Assembly (NCBI GenBank): GCA_012837605.1
Contig: DUQV01000148.1
Span: 1 to 34,120 of the forward strand
DNA length: 34,120 nucleotides
Direction: 5' to 3'
Source of the DNA: Clostridiales bacterium
GTDB taxonomy: Bacteria > Bacillota > Clostridia > Lachnospirales > Lachnospiraceae
This document shows, piece by piece, positions 1 to 7,632 of this stretch (the first letter of the stretch is position 1; the number at the start of each line of letters is the position of its first letter). The translations under genes and the position numbers were made by a program. The notes under the pieces are model-generated. The model did not search any database, was not told the DNA's origin, and saw only the letters and a list, made by a program, of their open reading frames with translations.

Positions 1-519
1 GATTTTATTACAGTAAATCCTTATTTGGGTTCGGATGGTATAATGCCGTTCATAGAGGTATGTAAGCAGGAGAGCAAAGGGTTGTTTATTCTTGTAAAGA
101 CTTCAAACCCCTCCAGCGGAGAGTTTCAGGATCGGCTTATAGACGGTCGCCCTTTATATGAGCTGGTAGGTGAAAAGGTAGCACAATGGGGAGAGTTGTT
201 TATGGGCTCTGAATACAGCTATATAGGTGCAGTGGTAGGTGCTACTTATCCTGAGGTGGGAAAAAACCTGCGTAAGCTTATGCCCAACACCTTAATTCTA
301 GTTCCGGGCTACGGTGCTCAAGGTGGTAAGGCTGAGGATCTTAGGCATTACTTTAATAAAGACGGAAAAGGAGCTGTTGTAAATTCCTCCAGAGGAATTA
401 TTACTGCATACAAACTGCCTCAATATGCAAGCTATGGTGAGGCAGCTTATGCGGATGCCTCAAGACAGGCCGTACTTGATATGAAGGACGATTTAAGAAA
501 GGCTTGGAGTAAGAATTAA
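1..519 (+). CDS. pyrF: Orotidine 5'-phosphate decarboxylase, C-terminal part (5' end outside window)
   Basis: The frame is open from base 1 and ends at TAA 517-519, so only the C-terminal ~172 residues are present. The first residues read DFITVNPYLGSDGIMPF, the hallmark TVNPYLG-D-PF segment of the longer (type 2, mycobacterial-like) OMP decarboxylases. The enzyme removes the carboxyl group from orotidine monophosphate to give UMP, the last step of de novo pyrimidine synthesis, in the cytoplasm. Later motifs fit the family: GAVVGATYPE, LVPGYGAQGG (phosphate-binding loop) and VNSSRGI. pyrK, pyrD and pyrE lie 3.3 kb further on, so this is one end of a pyr cluster that is interrupted here. The gene is followed at once by a strong terminator (526-570). 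The assignment is firm; the true start cannot be seen. Confidence 0.95.
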   Translation, partial: DFITVNPYLGSDGIMPFIEVCKQESKGLFILVKTSNPSSGEFQDRLIDGRPLYELVGEKVAQWGELFMGSEYSYIGAVVGATYPEVGKNLRKLMPNTLILVPGYGAQGGKAEDLRHYFNKDGKGAVVNSSRGIITAYKLPQYASYGEAAYADASRQAVLDMKDDLRKAWSKN

Positions 520-525
520 TTGAGG

Positions 526-571
526 GAGGCTGTATCACGACATATCGTGATACAGCCTCATACAGTTTTTG
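526..571. terminator. Bidirectional terminator between pyrF and ppiB
   Basis: A perfect 15-bp inverted repeat (526-540 with 545-559, loop CATA 541-544) starts a few bases after the pyrF stop and is followed by a T-rich run from 566. It sits between two convergent genes: ppiB ends at 580 on the other strand. The hairpin is symmetrical, so it probably stops transcription from both sides, although the U-tract is better for the plus strand. Confidence 0.9.
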
Positions 572-579
572 TTTCTCAG

Positions 580-1104
580 TCAGCATTTTTCCGGTTCAGG
601 ATATTCTATGCCGAAAGTGTCTACGGTAACACTTTTCATAACTTGGGGTTCAAGGGGCATGTCCGAATAATCAGTTTTGGTATCGGCAATTTTATTAACC
701 ACGTCTATGCCATCGATTATCTTACCGAATGCGGCATAGGAGCCGTCCAAATGCGGTGAATCCTTATGCATAATGAAAAATTGTGAGCCTGCGGAATCCG
801 GTCTTTGAGATCTTGCCATAGAGATAACTCCGGCAGTATGCTTAAGCTTGTTTTCAAAATTATTATAGGTAAATTCTCCTTTAATAGAATATCCGGGTCC
901 GCCGGTACCGTTGCCATTAGGGTCTCCGCCTTGAATCATAAAACCACGGATAACTCTATGGAATATCAATCCGTTATAGAAGCCCTTGTTAATCAGAGAG
1001 ATAAAATTATTAACTGTATTTGGGGCAATATCGGGATATAACTCAAGCTTCATGATATCCCCGTTTTGCATTTCGATTGTTACAATAGGGTTCATTTTTG
1101 CCAT
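580..1104 (-). CDS. ppiB: Peptidyl-prolyl cis-trans isomerase, cyclophilin type
   Basis: Single-domain cyclophilin of 174 residues that speeds cis-trans isomerisation of proline peptide bonds and so assists protein folding. No signal peptide is visible, so it is cytoplasmic. The family signature is clear: FHRVIRGFMIQGGD at 48-61 with the catalytic Arg50, SAGSQFFI at 104-111, and LDGSYAAFGKI at 119-129. The Trp of human cyclophilin A is replaced by His118 in this segment, as in many bacterial forms with low cyclosporin affinity. The start is supported by an AGAAAGGA ribosome site just upstream. A good sigma-A type promoter lies 55 bp upstream (1159-1188). The gene is monocistronic and convergent with pyrF, and interrupts what would otherwise be a co-directional pyr cluster. 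Confidence 0.95.
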   Translation of the reverse strand: MAKMNPIVTIEMQNGDIMKLELYPDIAPNTVNNFISLINKGFYNGLIFHRVIRGFMIQGGDPNGNGTGGPGYSIKGEFTYNNFENKLKHTAGVISMARSQRPDSAGSQFFIMHKDSPHLDGSYAAFGKIIDGIDVVNKIADTKTDYSDMPLEPQVMKSVTVDTFGIEYPEPEKC

Positions 1105-1158
1105 CTTTTTCCTTTCTGGTTGGATTATTTATATTCCGTACATTTAGTATCGGTGGTT

Positions 1159-1188
1159 AATATAACACAGTCTTAAGATTATTGTCAA
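1159..1188 (-). promoter_or_regulatory. Predicted sigma-A promoter of ppiB
   Basis: Read on the minus strand: a perfect -35 box TTGACA (1183-1188), an 18-bp spacer and TATATT as -10 (1159-1164). It points towards ppiB, whose start is at 1104. Consensus match only; no transcription data. Confidence 0.65.
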
Positions 1189-1237
1189 GGTCTTATCATT
1201 CGGCTGTGTAATATGATTTACTATTGAAATAAATAGA

Positions 1238-1266
1238 TTGCATTTTAATTACAATTCTTTTATAGT
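1238..1266 (+). promoter_or_regulatory. Possible promoter of the ABC exporter genes
   Basis: TTGCAT (1238-1243), a 17-bp spacer and TATAGT (1261-1266) lie about 40 bp before the ATPase gene. The -10 is good and the -35 is only half matched. The gap is divergent from ppiB, so a promoter must lie here, but the exact boxes are uncertain. Confidence 0.4.
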
Positions 1267-1303
1267 AATAAAAGGTTGAAATAAGGAGAGGAGTGATATA
1301 CCT

Positions 1304-2224
1304 ATGGATGAGATTATTAAGGTTAGTGGACTTTCCAAGCGTTTTGGCGACATAAAGGCAGTAGATGATATCAGCTTCACAGTTGGTAAAGGTGAGTTGT
1401 TTGGCTATCTGGGCGTTAACGGAGCAGGCAAATCGACAACTATAAATATGCTATGCACTCTCTATGCACCTGATGCAGGAGATGTAAAAATATGCGGATA
1501 TGAGTTGGGCAGAGACAACAATGCCATTCGTTCTAAGCTGGGGGTGGTATTCCAGCATAATACTTTGGATCCGCTGCTAAGTGTCAGACAGAATCTTTTT
1601 AGCAGAGCATATTTATATGAAAAGGATACATATGTTGTTAAGAAGAATCTGGACATGGTATGTGATACCCTTGACATCGGAGACTTACTGGACAGACAAT
1701 ACCGCAAATTATCCGGCGGGCAAAAGAGACGTTGTGAGATAGCCAGAGCAATTATGAACCGACCTGAGATATTGTTTCTTGATGAGCCCACCACGGGCTT
1801 AGATCCTCAGACAAGGCGTATGGTTTGGAGAAGTGTGGAGAGGCTTCGCAGGGAGCAAAATATGACTATATTCCTTACTACTCATTATATGGAAGAAGCT
1901 GCAAGGGCTCAGAATGTAGCTGTTATTGACGGCGGCAGGATTACAGCCTATGGTTCACCTTCAAAGCTGAAAGAAACCTACGCTTCGGATCGCATCAGGG
2001 TATTTGCAGACAGCTACGATATGGTTATAATGACAGCTGAAAAATACAATTTGAGTTATAAAGAAAGAAGCAATCATATAACAATATTTGTCCCTGATAC
2101 AAAAGCTGCCATACCGATACTTAATGAGATTTCGCCATATATCAACTCCTATGAGGTTGTTCAGGGAACTATGGATGATGTATTCCTAAACATTACGGGA
2201 AAGCAGCTTGTGGAAACAGTATAA
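1304..2224 (+). CDS. ABC transporter ATP-binding protein (DrrA-like, ABC-2 exporter)
   Basis: ATPase subunit of 306 residues that powers an ABC-2 type exporter. All nucleotide-binding motifs are intact: Walker A GVNGAGKST at 37-45, Q-loop Gln84, signature LSGGQ at 136-140, Walker B ILFLDEPT at 156-163 with catalytic Glu161, and the H-loop His194. The ~90-residue C-terminal extension after the ATPase domain is typical of the DrrA/NodI/CcmA-like drug and lipid exporters. The ribosome site GGAGAGGAG lies about 10 bases before the ATG. The membrane partner follows 38 bases downstream. The substrate cannot be read from the sequence: no biosynthetic, immunity or regulatory gene sits beside the pair. 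Confidence 0.9.
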   Translation: MDEIIKVSGLSKRFGDIKAVDDISFTVGKGELFGYLGVNGAGKSTTINMLCTLYAPDAGDVKICGYELGRDNNAIRSKLGVVFQHNTLDPLLSVRQNLFSRAYLYEKDTYVVKKNLDMVCDTLDIGDLLDRQYRKLSGGQKRRCEIARAIMNRPEILFLDEPTTGLDPQTRRMVWRSVERLRREQNMTIFLTTHYMEEAARAQNVAVIDGGRITAYGSPSKLKETYASDRIRVFADSYDMVIMTAEKYNLSYKERSNHITIFVPDTKAAIPILNEISPYINSYEVVQGTMDDVFLNITGKQLVETV

Positions 2225-2262
2225 ACGGGATTTCGCAAAGCGACGCAGGAAGGGAGAATATT

Positions 2263-3222
2263 ATGAGAGCATTAAATTCTATTATAAAAAGGAATTTACT
2301 TGTGTATTGCAAGGATAAAGAAAATGTATTCTATACATTTTTATCCATGCTGATTATTATAACGCTTATGCTTGTTTTCCTCGGTGATATGAATATTGAT
2401 ATGGTTAAGGATATTATTCGTTATATGGACAATATAATGAAAGATACCGTCATACCCGCCGAGCGTCTGGTACCGGGTGTCAGAAATCCTGCACTTGATG
2501 ATGCCAATGCACGAACACTTGTATTCTCCATGATAATAGCAGGTATAACTATTGTTAACGGAATATCTGCTTCTATGGGAATGCTGAGCATGATGAGCTG
2601 GGACGAGGAAAGCGGTAAGCTGGCAGGATATTATGCAGCACCCATTTCCCGTTTTATTCTAGTATCAGGATATGTGATATCAGCTATTAGTTTAAGCGTG
2701 ATTTTTAGTGTAATAACCGTAATAGTATCAGAGATTATCGTAGTGCTTACCGGAGGAACACTTATATCTCTAACCATGGCACTGAAGGTACTTGGTCTGA
2801 TTGTGTTAAATGCCTTTTCAACCACAGCATTTTTGTTCTTTATCACGAGTATGGCAAGAACTAGGAGTGCATATAGCGGTATATCTACATTTGTATATAC
2901 TCTGTCAGGATTTATTACAGGAATGTATGTTCCTATAGGAATTATGCCTGACATTGTTGGAAAGATTCTTGCATTCATACCCATGTCTCAGGGGAGTGCA
3001 TGGATGCGTAAGGTATTTACTGTAGATGCACTACATACAGCCTTTGCAGGTTTGCCGAAGGAGGCGATATCTGAATACTCCAAAATGACCGGCATGGACT
3101 TAAAGATCGGAAATACAGTATCCACCCCTTGGATGCAATTTGTACTTATGTTTGCGAGTGGTGTTTTATTCATGATACTGTCTTCAATAATGATGAAGAA
3201 GAAGAACGTAAGAGACAGGTAG
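2263..3222 (+). CDS. ABC-2 type transporter permease
   Basis: Membrane subunit (319 residues) of the exporter whose ATPase is encoded just upstream. About six hydrophobic segments can be seen: one near 24-42, then a hydrophilic stretch of roughly 50 residues, a segment near 88-108, further segments about 130-160, 170-200 and 210-235, and a last one near 290-312. The segment SMMSWDEESGKLAGYYAAPIS (about 109-129) is the cytoplasmic coupling region typical of ABC2_membrane proteins. It is longer than the usual ~250 residues because of two soluble loops (about 44-85 and 245-285). A GGGAG ribosome site lies 7 bases before ATG. Substrate unknown. Confidence 0.85.
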   Translation: MRALNSIIKRNLLVYCKDKENVFYTFLSMLIIITLMLVFLGDMNIDMVKDIIRYMDNIMKDTVIPAERLVPGVRNPALDDANARTLVFSMIIAGITIVNGISASMGMLSMMSWDEESGKLAGYYAAPISRFILVSGYVISAISLSVIFSVITVIVSEIIVVLTGGTLISLTMALKVLGLIVLNAFSTTAFLFFITSMARTRSAYSGISTFVYTLSGFITGMYVPIGIMPDIVGKILAFIPMSQGSAWMRKVFTVDALHTAFAGLPKEAISEYSKMTGMDLKIGNTVSTPWMQFVLMFASGVLFMILSSIMMKKKNVRDR

Positions 3223-3233
3223 ATAAACCGTGC

Positions 3234-3263
3234 TTGTATTTTGAATATTTTTTGGTTTATAAT
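3234..3263 (+). promoter_or_regulatory. Possible promoter of yjbQ
   Basis: A perfect -10 box TATAAT (3258-3263) is preceded by TTGTAT (3234-3239) at a spacing of 18 bp. It lies about 80 bp before yjbQ and after the exporter stop codon, in a gap of 123 bp. Confidence 0.45.
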
Positions 3264-3345
3264 TATGGGTAGACAATCAGTACTGTGAACAGACAGATAC
3301 TTATTTTACACATTTTACACAGGCCAAGGAAAGGATTTTGATAAT

Positions 3346-3750
3346 ATGAGTAAAGTATTTACCTTTAGTATAAAGACTCCGCAGACTACTGCAATGGTAG
3401 ATATAACAAGACAGGTGCAGGAAGCGGTTATGAAAAGTAAGGTAGAAAACGGATTATGTGTTGTATTTGTTCCTCATACCACAGCAGCGGTTACTATTAA
3501 TGAAAATGCCGACCCGGATGTTGTAAGAGATCTTCTAATGGAAATTAATAAAGTAATTCCGTTTTCTGATGGGTATCATCATATTGAGGGGAATTCTGCT
3601 GCTCATATAAAATCCAGCTTAATGGGATTTTCCGAGACTATAATTATAGATGAGGGCAGACTAATTCTTGGGACCTGGCAGGGTATATATTTGACGGAGT
3701 ATGACGGACCCAGGATGCGGAAGGTTCATGTGAAGATTATTGAAGGTTAA
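3346..3750 (+). CDS. yjbQ: YjbQ family protein (UPF0047, secondary thiamine-phosphate synthase-like)
   Basis: Small protein (134 residues) of the widespread YjbQ/UPF0047 family. The conserved core is complete: HTTAAVTINENADPDV at 44-59, the His-rich site with His78, His79, Asn83 and His87 within HHIEGNSAAHIKSSLMG (78-94), and LGTWQGIYL at 108-116. Family members form trimers with a likely metal site, and one was reported to have weak thiamine-phosphate synthase activity, but the physiological role is unsettled. AAGGAAAGGA lies before the ATG. It stands as a single gene between the exporter and pyrK; the 66-bp gap to pyrK contains a small hairpin (3767-3788). Confidence 0.9.
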   Translation: MSKVFTFSIKTPQTTAMVDITRQVQEAVMKSKVENGLCVVFVPHTTAAVTINENADPDVVRDLLMEINKVIPFSDGYHHIEGNSAAHIKSSLMGFSETIIIDEGRLILGTWQGIYLTEYDGPRMRKVHVKIIEG

Positions 3751-3766
3751 GCATTTTATTAGCGTA

Positions 3767-3788
3767 CAAGTACACCGGGGCGTACTTG
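3767..3788 (+). repeat. Small hairpin upstream of pyrK
   Basis: A perfect 7-bp inverted repeat, CAAGTAC (3767-3773) and GTACTTG (3782-3788), with an 8-base G-rich loop. It lies 28 bases before the pyrK start, just ahead of the ribosome site. There is no T-run, so it is not a terminator. It does not match the PyrR binding consensus that I know. Confidence 0.4.
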
Positions 3789-3816
3789 AACATTATACTA
3801 CCGGAAGGAGAAGAAA

Positions 3817-4584
3817 ATGTCAGCTGCTATTAAGAAAAGCATCAGGGTATTGGAAAATAACAGACTTGAAGAGGGAGTATATGATCTGCTTTTGGAAGCT
3901 GAGGATATGGCAGCAGATGCAAAGCCGGGGCAGTTCATATCCTTGTATTGCAGGCATGAAGGCAGGCTGCTTCCAAGACCGATAAGTATATGTGAAATTG
4001 ACAGTAAAGCCGGAAGTATTCGGCTGGTTTACCGAGTAGTGGGAAAAGGCACACAAGAGCTTTCCGAACTTAAGCCTCAAGATGTGGCAGACTGCATAGG
4101 ACCTTTGGGTAATGGATTTACCCTGGAAGAAGGCAAGGCACTAATAGTCGGAGGGGGAATAGGAATACCTCCTTTACTTGAGCTTGCCAAACAGTTGAAA
4201 TGTGATAAAGATATCGTGTTGGGATACAGGGACGCAACCTTTTTAAATAAAGATTTTGAAAGATACGGTAAAGTATATATCTCTACAGAGGATGGAAGTA
4301 CCGGAATCAAAGGAAATGTTTTGGATGCTATTAAAGCCAATGATTTAACTGCCGATATCATATATGCCTGTGGACCCGTACCAATGCTTAAGGGCATAAA
4401 AGAATATGCAATGACTAAGCAGATAAAGGCTCAGCTTTCTCTTGAGGAGCGGATGGCATGCGGTATAGGTGCATGTCTGGCATGTGTATGTAAATCAACC
4501 GAGGTAGATCATCATTCTAATGTGCATAATAAAAGGGTATGTAAAGAAGGCCCTGTATTTTATGCCGATGAGATAATACTGTAA
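3817..4584 (+). CDS. pyrK: Dihydroorotate dehydrogenase B, electron transfer subunit
   Basis: FAD and [2Fe-2S] protein (255 residues) that passes electrons from dihydroorotate, oxidised by PyrD, on to NAD+. The FAD site is marked by LLPRPISI at 51-58 and VVGKGT at 74-79; the nucleotide-binding stretch VGGGIGIPPL at 111-120 follows; the cluster cysteines are Cys215, Cys220, Cys223 and Cys242 in the C-terminal ACGIGACLACVCK...RVCKEGPVF region. Length and order match Gram-positive PyrK. The ribosome site GGAAGGAG sits about 8 bases before ATG. pyrD follows after 122 bp, an unusually wide gap for these two partners, and the gap holds its own promoter-like sequence. Confidence 0.95.
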   Translation: MSAAIKKSIRVLENNRLEEGVYDLLLEAEDMAADAKPGQFISLYCRHEGRLLPRPISICEIDSKAGSIRLVYRVVGKGTQELSELKPQDVADCIGPLGNGFTLEEGKALIVGGGIGIPPLLELAKQLKCDKDIVLGYRDATFLNKDFERYGKVYISTEDGSTGIKGNVLDAIKANDLTADIIYACGPVPMLKGIKEYAMTKQIKAQLSLEERMACGIGACLACVCKSTEVDHHSNVHNKRVCKEGPVFYADEIIL

Positions 4585-4628
4585 TGTCATACACATGAAT
4601 ACGTGGGACATGATTACCGAATATATGG

Positions 4629-4656
4629 TTGCCGGATGTTTGGCACGATATATAAT
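4629..4656 (+). promoter_or_regulatory. Possible internal promoter before pyrD
   Basis: TTGCCG (4629-4634), a 16-bp spacer and a perfect TATAAT (4651-4656) lie in the 122-bp pyrK-pyrD gap. A start near 4663 would leave a leader of about 44 bases. It could let pyrD and pyrE be expressed apart from pyrK. Consensus match only. Confidence 0.4.
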
Positions 4657-4706
4657 ATAGATTAACAGCACAGATATCAGCAAAATATATTAATATAAAT
4701 AGAAAT

Positions 4707-5633
4707 GTGGTGGACAAAAGCTTGAAAGATATAAACACAGAAGTAACAATAGCCGGCATAACCTTTAAGAACCCGGTTACCACAGCCTCGGGAACCTTTG
4801 GTTCGGGCATGGAATACAGCGATTATGTAGATTTGTCAAGGCTTGGTGCAGTCACAACTAAGGGAGTATCTCTCACCCCTTGGGAAGGAAATCCCACACC
4901 AAGAGTAGCAGAGACTTATGGCGGAATGCTAAATGCCATTGGGCTACAAAATCCCGGTATAGATGTATTCATACAGCGTGACCTGACGTTTCTAAGGTCA
5001 TATGATACAAGGATAATTGTAAATGTAGTCGGTAAAACTGAAGAAGAATACTGTGAAGTGGTTGAAAGACTTTCTGATTATGATGTTGACATGCTGGAAA
5101 TCAACATATCCTGTCCCAATGTTAAAGAAGGCGGTATAGCTTTTGGACAGGACCCCGCCCGTGTTGAAGCGATTACATCAAAGGTGAGAAGATATTCCAA
5201 GAAGCCTATTATCATTAAGCTTAGTCCTAATGTTACAGATATAGCAGAAACAGCAAGGGCAGCAGAAGCCGGCGGTGCCGATGCCATATCCCTTATTAAT
5301 ACACTTACGGGTATGAAGATTGACATAGAAAGAAGAACCTTTCTCCTTGCCAATAAAACAGGTGGGTTATCGGGTCCTGCCATAAAGCCGATAGCAGTCA
5401 GGATGGTATATCAGGCTGCTAATGCTGTGAAGCTTCCCATAATAGGAATGGGAGGGATAATGGATGGTGAGGATGCTTTGGAATTCATAATGGCAGGAGC
5501 TTCGATGGTGGCTGTCGGCACAGCAAATTTCATTAATCCAAAAGCTACAGAGGAAGTGATTGATGGAATAGAAGCATATATGATGAGGAAGAATATAAAG
5601 GATATAAAGGACTTAATTGGATGCGTAAGATAA
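4707..5633 (+). CDS. pyrD: Dihydroorotate dehydrogenase B, catalytic subunit
   Basis: FMN enzyme of 308 residues (with this start) that oxidises dihydroorotate to orotate. It is the NAD-linked class 1B type, as shown by the partner gene pyrK and the catalytic cysteine Cys136 in INISCPNVK. Other family motifs: TTASGTFG (25-32), NAIGLQNPG (76-84), IIIKLSPNV (168-176), and the FMN phosphate site GMGGI (247-251). No ATG is available at the N-terminus. The likely starts are GTG at 4707 or 4710, or TTG at 4722; none has a strong ribosome site, and a weak GGTGG before 4722 would favour the shorter form. PyrE follows after 16 bp. Confidence 0.93.
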   Translation: MVDKSLKDINTEVTIAGITFKNPVTTASGTFGSGMEYSDYVDLSRLGAVTTKGVSLTPWEGNPTPRVAETYGGMLNAIGLQNPGIDVFIQRDLTFLRSYDTRIIVNVVGKTEEEYCEVVERLSDYDVDMLEINISCPNVKEGGIAFGQDPARVEAITSKVRRYSKKPIIIKLSPNVTDIAETARAAEAGGADAISLINTLTGMKIDIERRTFLLANKTGGLSGPAIKPIAVRMVYQAANAVKLPIIGMGGIMDGEDALEFIMAGASMVAVGTANFINPKATEEVIDGIEAYMMRKNIKDIKDLIGCVR

Positions 5634-5649
5634 ACAATGGGAGGTAAAC

Positions 5650-6342
5650 ATGGAGCAATATAAGAAGGAATTTATTGAGTTTATGGTTGATTGTGGTGTG
5701 CTGAAATTCGGAGATTTTGTAACAAAGAGCGGAAGAAGGACTCCGTTTTTTATCAACACAGGATTCTATAAAACCGGTTCACAGCTTCGTAAACTGGGTG
5801 AATACTATGCAAGAGCAATTAATGATAAGTTTGGGTTGGATTTTGATGTATTATTCGGTCCGGCCTATAAAGGAATTCCACTAAGTGTTGCCACATCTAT
5901 GGCTATAAGTGAGCATTTTAATAAAGATATCAGGTATTGCTCCAATCGGAAAGAGATAAAGGATCACGGTGACAAGGGCATTCTGCTTGGATCCCCAATA
6001 AATGAGGGTGACAGAGTAGTAATCATTGAGGATGTGACTACGGCAGGCACATCCATCAGAGAAATCATGCCGATTATGCAGGCTCAGGCTGCCGGTGAAC
6101 ATAAGGAGGTAAAGGTATTAGGACTGGTCGTATCTGTTGACAGAATGGAGCGGGCACAGGGCTCATGCAGTGCACTTAAGGAGTTGGAAGACACTTATAA
6201 TTTTGCAGCAACAGCCATCGTGACTATGGAGGAGGTTGTGAAACACCTCTACAACAAACCTTATAAAGGCAAAATCATTATTGATGATAATCTAAAGAAA
6301 TTAATAGATGAATATTATGAGTTATATGGTTGTGAAAAATAA
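5650..6342 (+). CDS. pyrE: Orotate phosphoribosyltransferase
   Basis: Couples orotate to PRPP to make orotidine monophosphate, the substrate of PyrF. The PRPP-binding signature VVIIEDVTTAGTS is at 123-135, with the acidic pair Glu127-Asp128. FGPAYKGIPLSV (69-80) and the catalytic-loop region RKEIKDHGDKG (100-110) also fit. At 230 residues it is slightly longer than the ~210 of many bacterial forms, matching the clostridial type. GGGAGG lies 6 bases before ATG, and the gene is closely spaced after pyrD, so they are surely one operon. Confidence 0.95.
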   Translation: MEQYKKEFIEFMVDCGVLKFGDFVTKSGRRTPFFINTGFYKTGSQLRKLGEYYARAINDKFGLDFDVLFGPAYKGIPLSVATSMAISEHFNKDIRYCSNRKEIKDHGDKGILLGSPINEGDRVVIIEDVTTAGTSIREIMPIMQAQAAGEHKEVKVLGLVVSVDRMERAQGSCSALKELEDTYNFAATAIVTMEEVVKHLYNKPYKGKIIIDDNLKKLIDEYYELYGCEK

Positions 6343-6362
6343 TAATCGAGGAGGAAGCTATC

Positions 6363-6515
6363 ATGATGGAGAAGATTTATAACACGATGAAATCCGTAGG
6401 AGTATGGAATTTGGTGCTTGGCATTCTGTTCATATTATCCGGCTTGGTAACAGGTATTTTTCTTATTGTAAACGGTGCAAAGCTGCTTAGGAAAAAATCG
6501 GATTTATTATTTTAA
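6363..6515 (+). CDS. Small single-span membrane protein, 50 residues, unknown function
   Basis: A short reading frame fills the space between pyrE and queA. The strong ribosome site GAGGAGG lies about 7 bases before ATGATG at 6363; the frame ends at TAA 6513-6515 and queA begins 14 bases later. The product has a short polar N-terminus (MMEKIYNTMKSVG), a hydrophobic stretch of about 23 residues (14-36, WNLVLGILFILSG...), and a basic tail AKLLRKKSD. It looks like a single transmembrane helix, possibly a small hairpin with a GLVTG turn. I do not recognise a family. The ribosome site, spacing and gene packing argue that it is real. Confidence 0.7.
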   Translation: MMEKIYNTMKSVGVWNLVLGILFILSGLVTGIFLIVNGAKLLRKKSDLLF

Positions 6516-6529
6516 TATGAGGAACATTC

Positions 6530-7585
6530 ATGAAAACACATGACTTTTATTATGATTTACCACAGGAGCTTATTGCACAGGATCCTCTTTCAAATAGAGC
6601 GGATTCAAGACTTTTGGTTTTGAACAGGTCCTCCGGTGAATGTGAGCATAGAATATTCAGAGATATAATATCATATCTCAGAGCAGGTGATTGCTTAGTG
6701 TTAAACAACACTAAGGTTATTCCGGCCCGTTTAATCGGAGAGAAGGTGGGTATTCATGGAGAAGAAGCAGTCAGAAACGGTCATGGAGCCAGAATTGAGC
6801 TTTTGCTTCTAAGAAGAAGAGAAAATGATATCTGGGAAACCTTAGTGAAGCCCGGTAAAAAAGCCGGACCGGGAACAGTAATATCCTTCGGTAATGGCTT
6901 GATGCATGGAGAAATCATTGATATTCTTGAGGATGGCAATCGGTTAGTGAAGTTATCATATAATGGAATATTTGAGGAGATTCTTGACCGGCTTGGTGAG
7001 ATGCCATTACCTCCTTATATTACACATGAACTGACAGACAGGTACAGATATCAGACAGTATATGCAAAATATGACGGTTCTGCGGCAGCTCCAACAGCCG
7101 GACTTCATTTTACTTCTGAGCTGTTAGCAAAGATTCAGTCTATAGGTGTTAATATTGCTTATGTGACTCTGCATGTGGGTTTGGGTACATTTCGCCCGGT
7201 TAAGGTGAAAAATGTACAGGAACATCATATGCATTCTGAATATTATCAGGTATTAAAAGACGAAGCAGACAAGATAAACACTGCAAAGGAAAACGGTGGC
7301 AGGATAATATGTGTAGGTACTACAAGCTGCCGTACCATTGAAACCACATCTGATGAGAACGGTTATGTTAAGGCAGGCAGCGGTGATACATCAATTTTTA
7401 TTTATCCGGGTTACCGTTTTAAGGTGATGGACGGTCTGATAACTAATTTTCATCTGCCGGAGTCCACGCTTTTAATGCTTGTATCTGCTTTTGCAGGCAG
7501 AGAAAAAATTTTGGAAGCATACGGGGAGGCTATTAAGGAGAGATACCGATTTTTTAGCTTCGGTGATGCGATGCTGATTATTTAA
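6530..7585 (+). CDS. queA: S-adenosylmethionine:tRNA ribosyltransferase-isomerase
   Basis: Moves the ribosyl part of SAM onto 7-aminomethyl-7-deazaguanine at position 34 of tRNAs with GUN anticodons, giving epoxyqueuosine. The 351-residue length is usual. Motifs: the N-terminal [15 protein letters not shown] (6-20), [13 protein letters not shown] (57-69), MPLPPYI (158-164), [12 protein letters not shown] (184-195), [13 protein letters not shown]-like [13 protein letters not shown] and the C-terminal [26 protein letters not shown] lies before the ATG. No other queuosine gene is in the window. The pheST promoter begins 13 bases after the stop. Confidence 0.95.
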   Translation: MKTHDFYYDLPQELIAQDPLSNRADSRLLVLNRSSGECEHRIFRDIISYLRAGDCLVLNNTKVIPARLIGEKVGIHGEEAVRNGHGARIELLLLRRRENDIWETLVKPGKKAGPGTVISFGNGLMHGEIIDILEDGNRLVKLSYNGIFEEILDRLGEMPLPPYITHELTDRYRYQTVYAKYDGSAAAPTAGLHFTSELLAKIQSIGVNIAYVTLHVGLGTFRPVKVKNVQEHHMHSEYYQVLKDEADKINTAKENGGRIICVGTTSCRTIETTSDENGYVKAGSGDTSIFIYPGYRFKVMDGLITNFHLPESTLLMLVSAFAGREKILEAYGEAIKERYRFFSFGDAMLII

Positions 7586-7597
7586 AAGAAAATGGTA

Positions 7598-7626
7598 TTG
7601 ACTTTTCCTATTTTGTCAGTTAATAT
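7598..7626 (+). promoter_or_regulatory. Sigma-A promoter of the pheST operon
   Basis: TTGACT (7598-7603), a 17-bp spacer and TAATAT (7621-7626). It lies just after queA and directly before the T-box leader, giving a start near 7633. Position and match to consensus are both good. Confidence 0.65.
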
Positions 7627-7632
7627 ATCTAA

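Noticed and set aside
401-586. Minus-strand frame over the end of pyrF
   Set aside because: It is a shadow of pyrF and runs through the terminator hairpin; no ribosome site or family resemblance.
3223-3260. Hairpin ATAAACC/GGTTTAT after the ABC permease as terminator
   Set aside because: Seven weak pairs over a 24-base loop, no T-run after it, and the right arm overlaps a good -10 box for yjbQ.
3740-3985. 81-residue plus-strand frame overlapping yjbQ end and pyrK start
   Set aside because: Out of frame with pyrK, no ribosome site, random composition.
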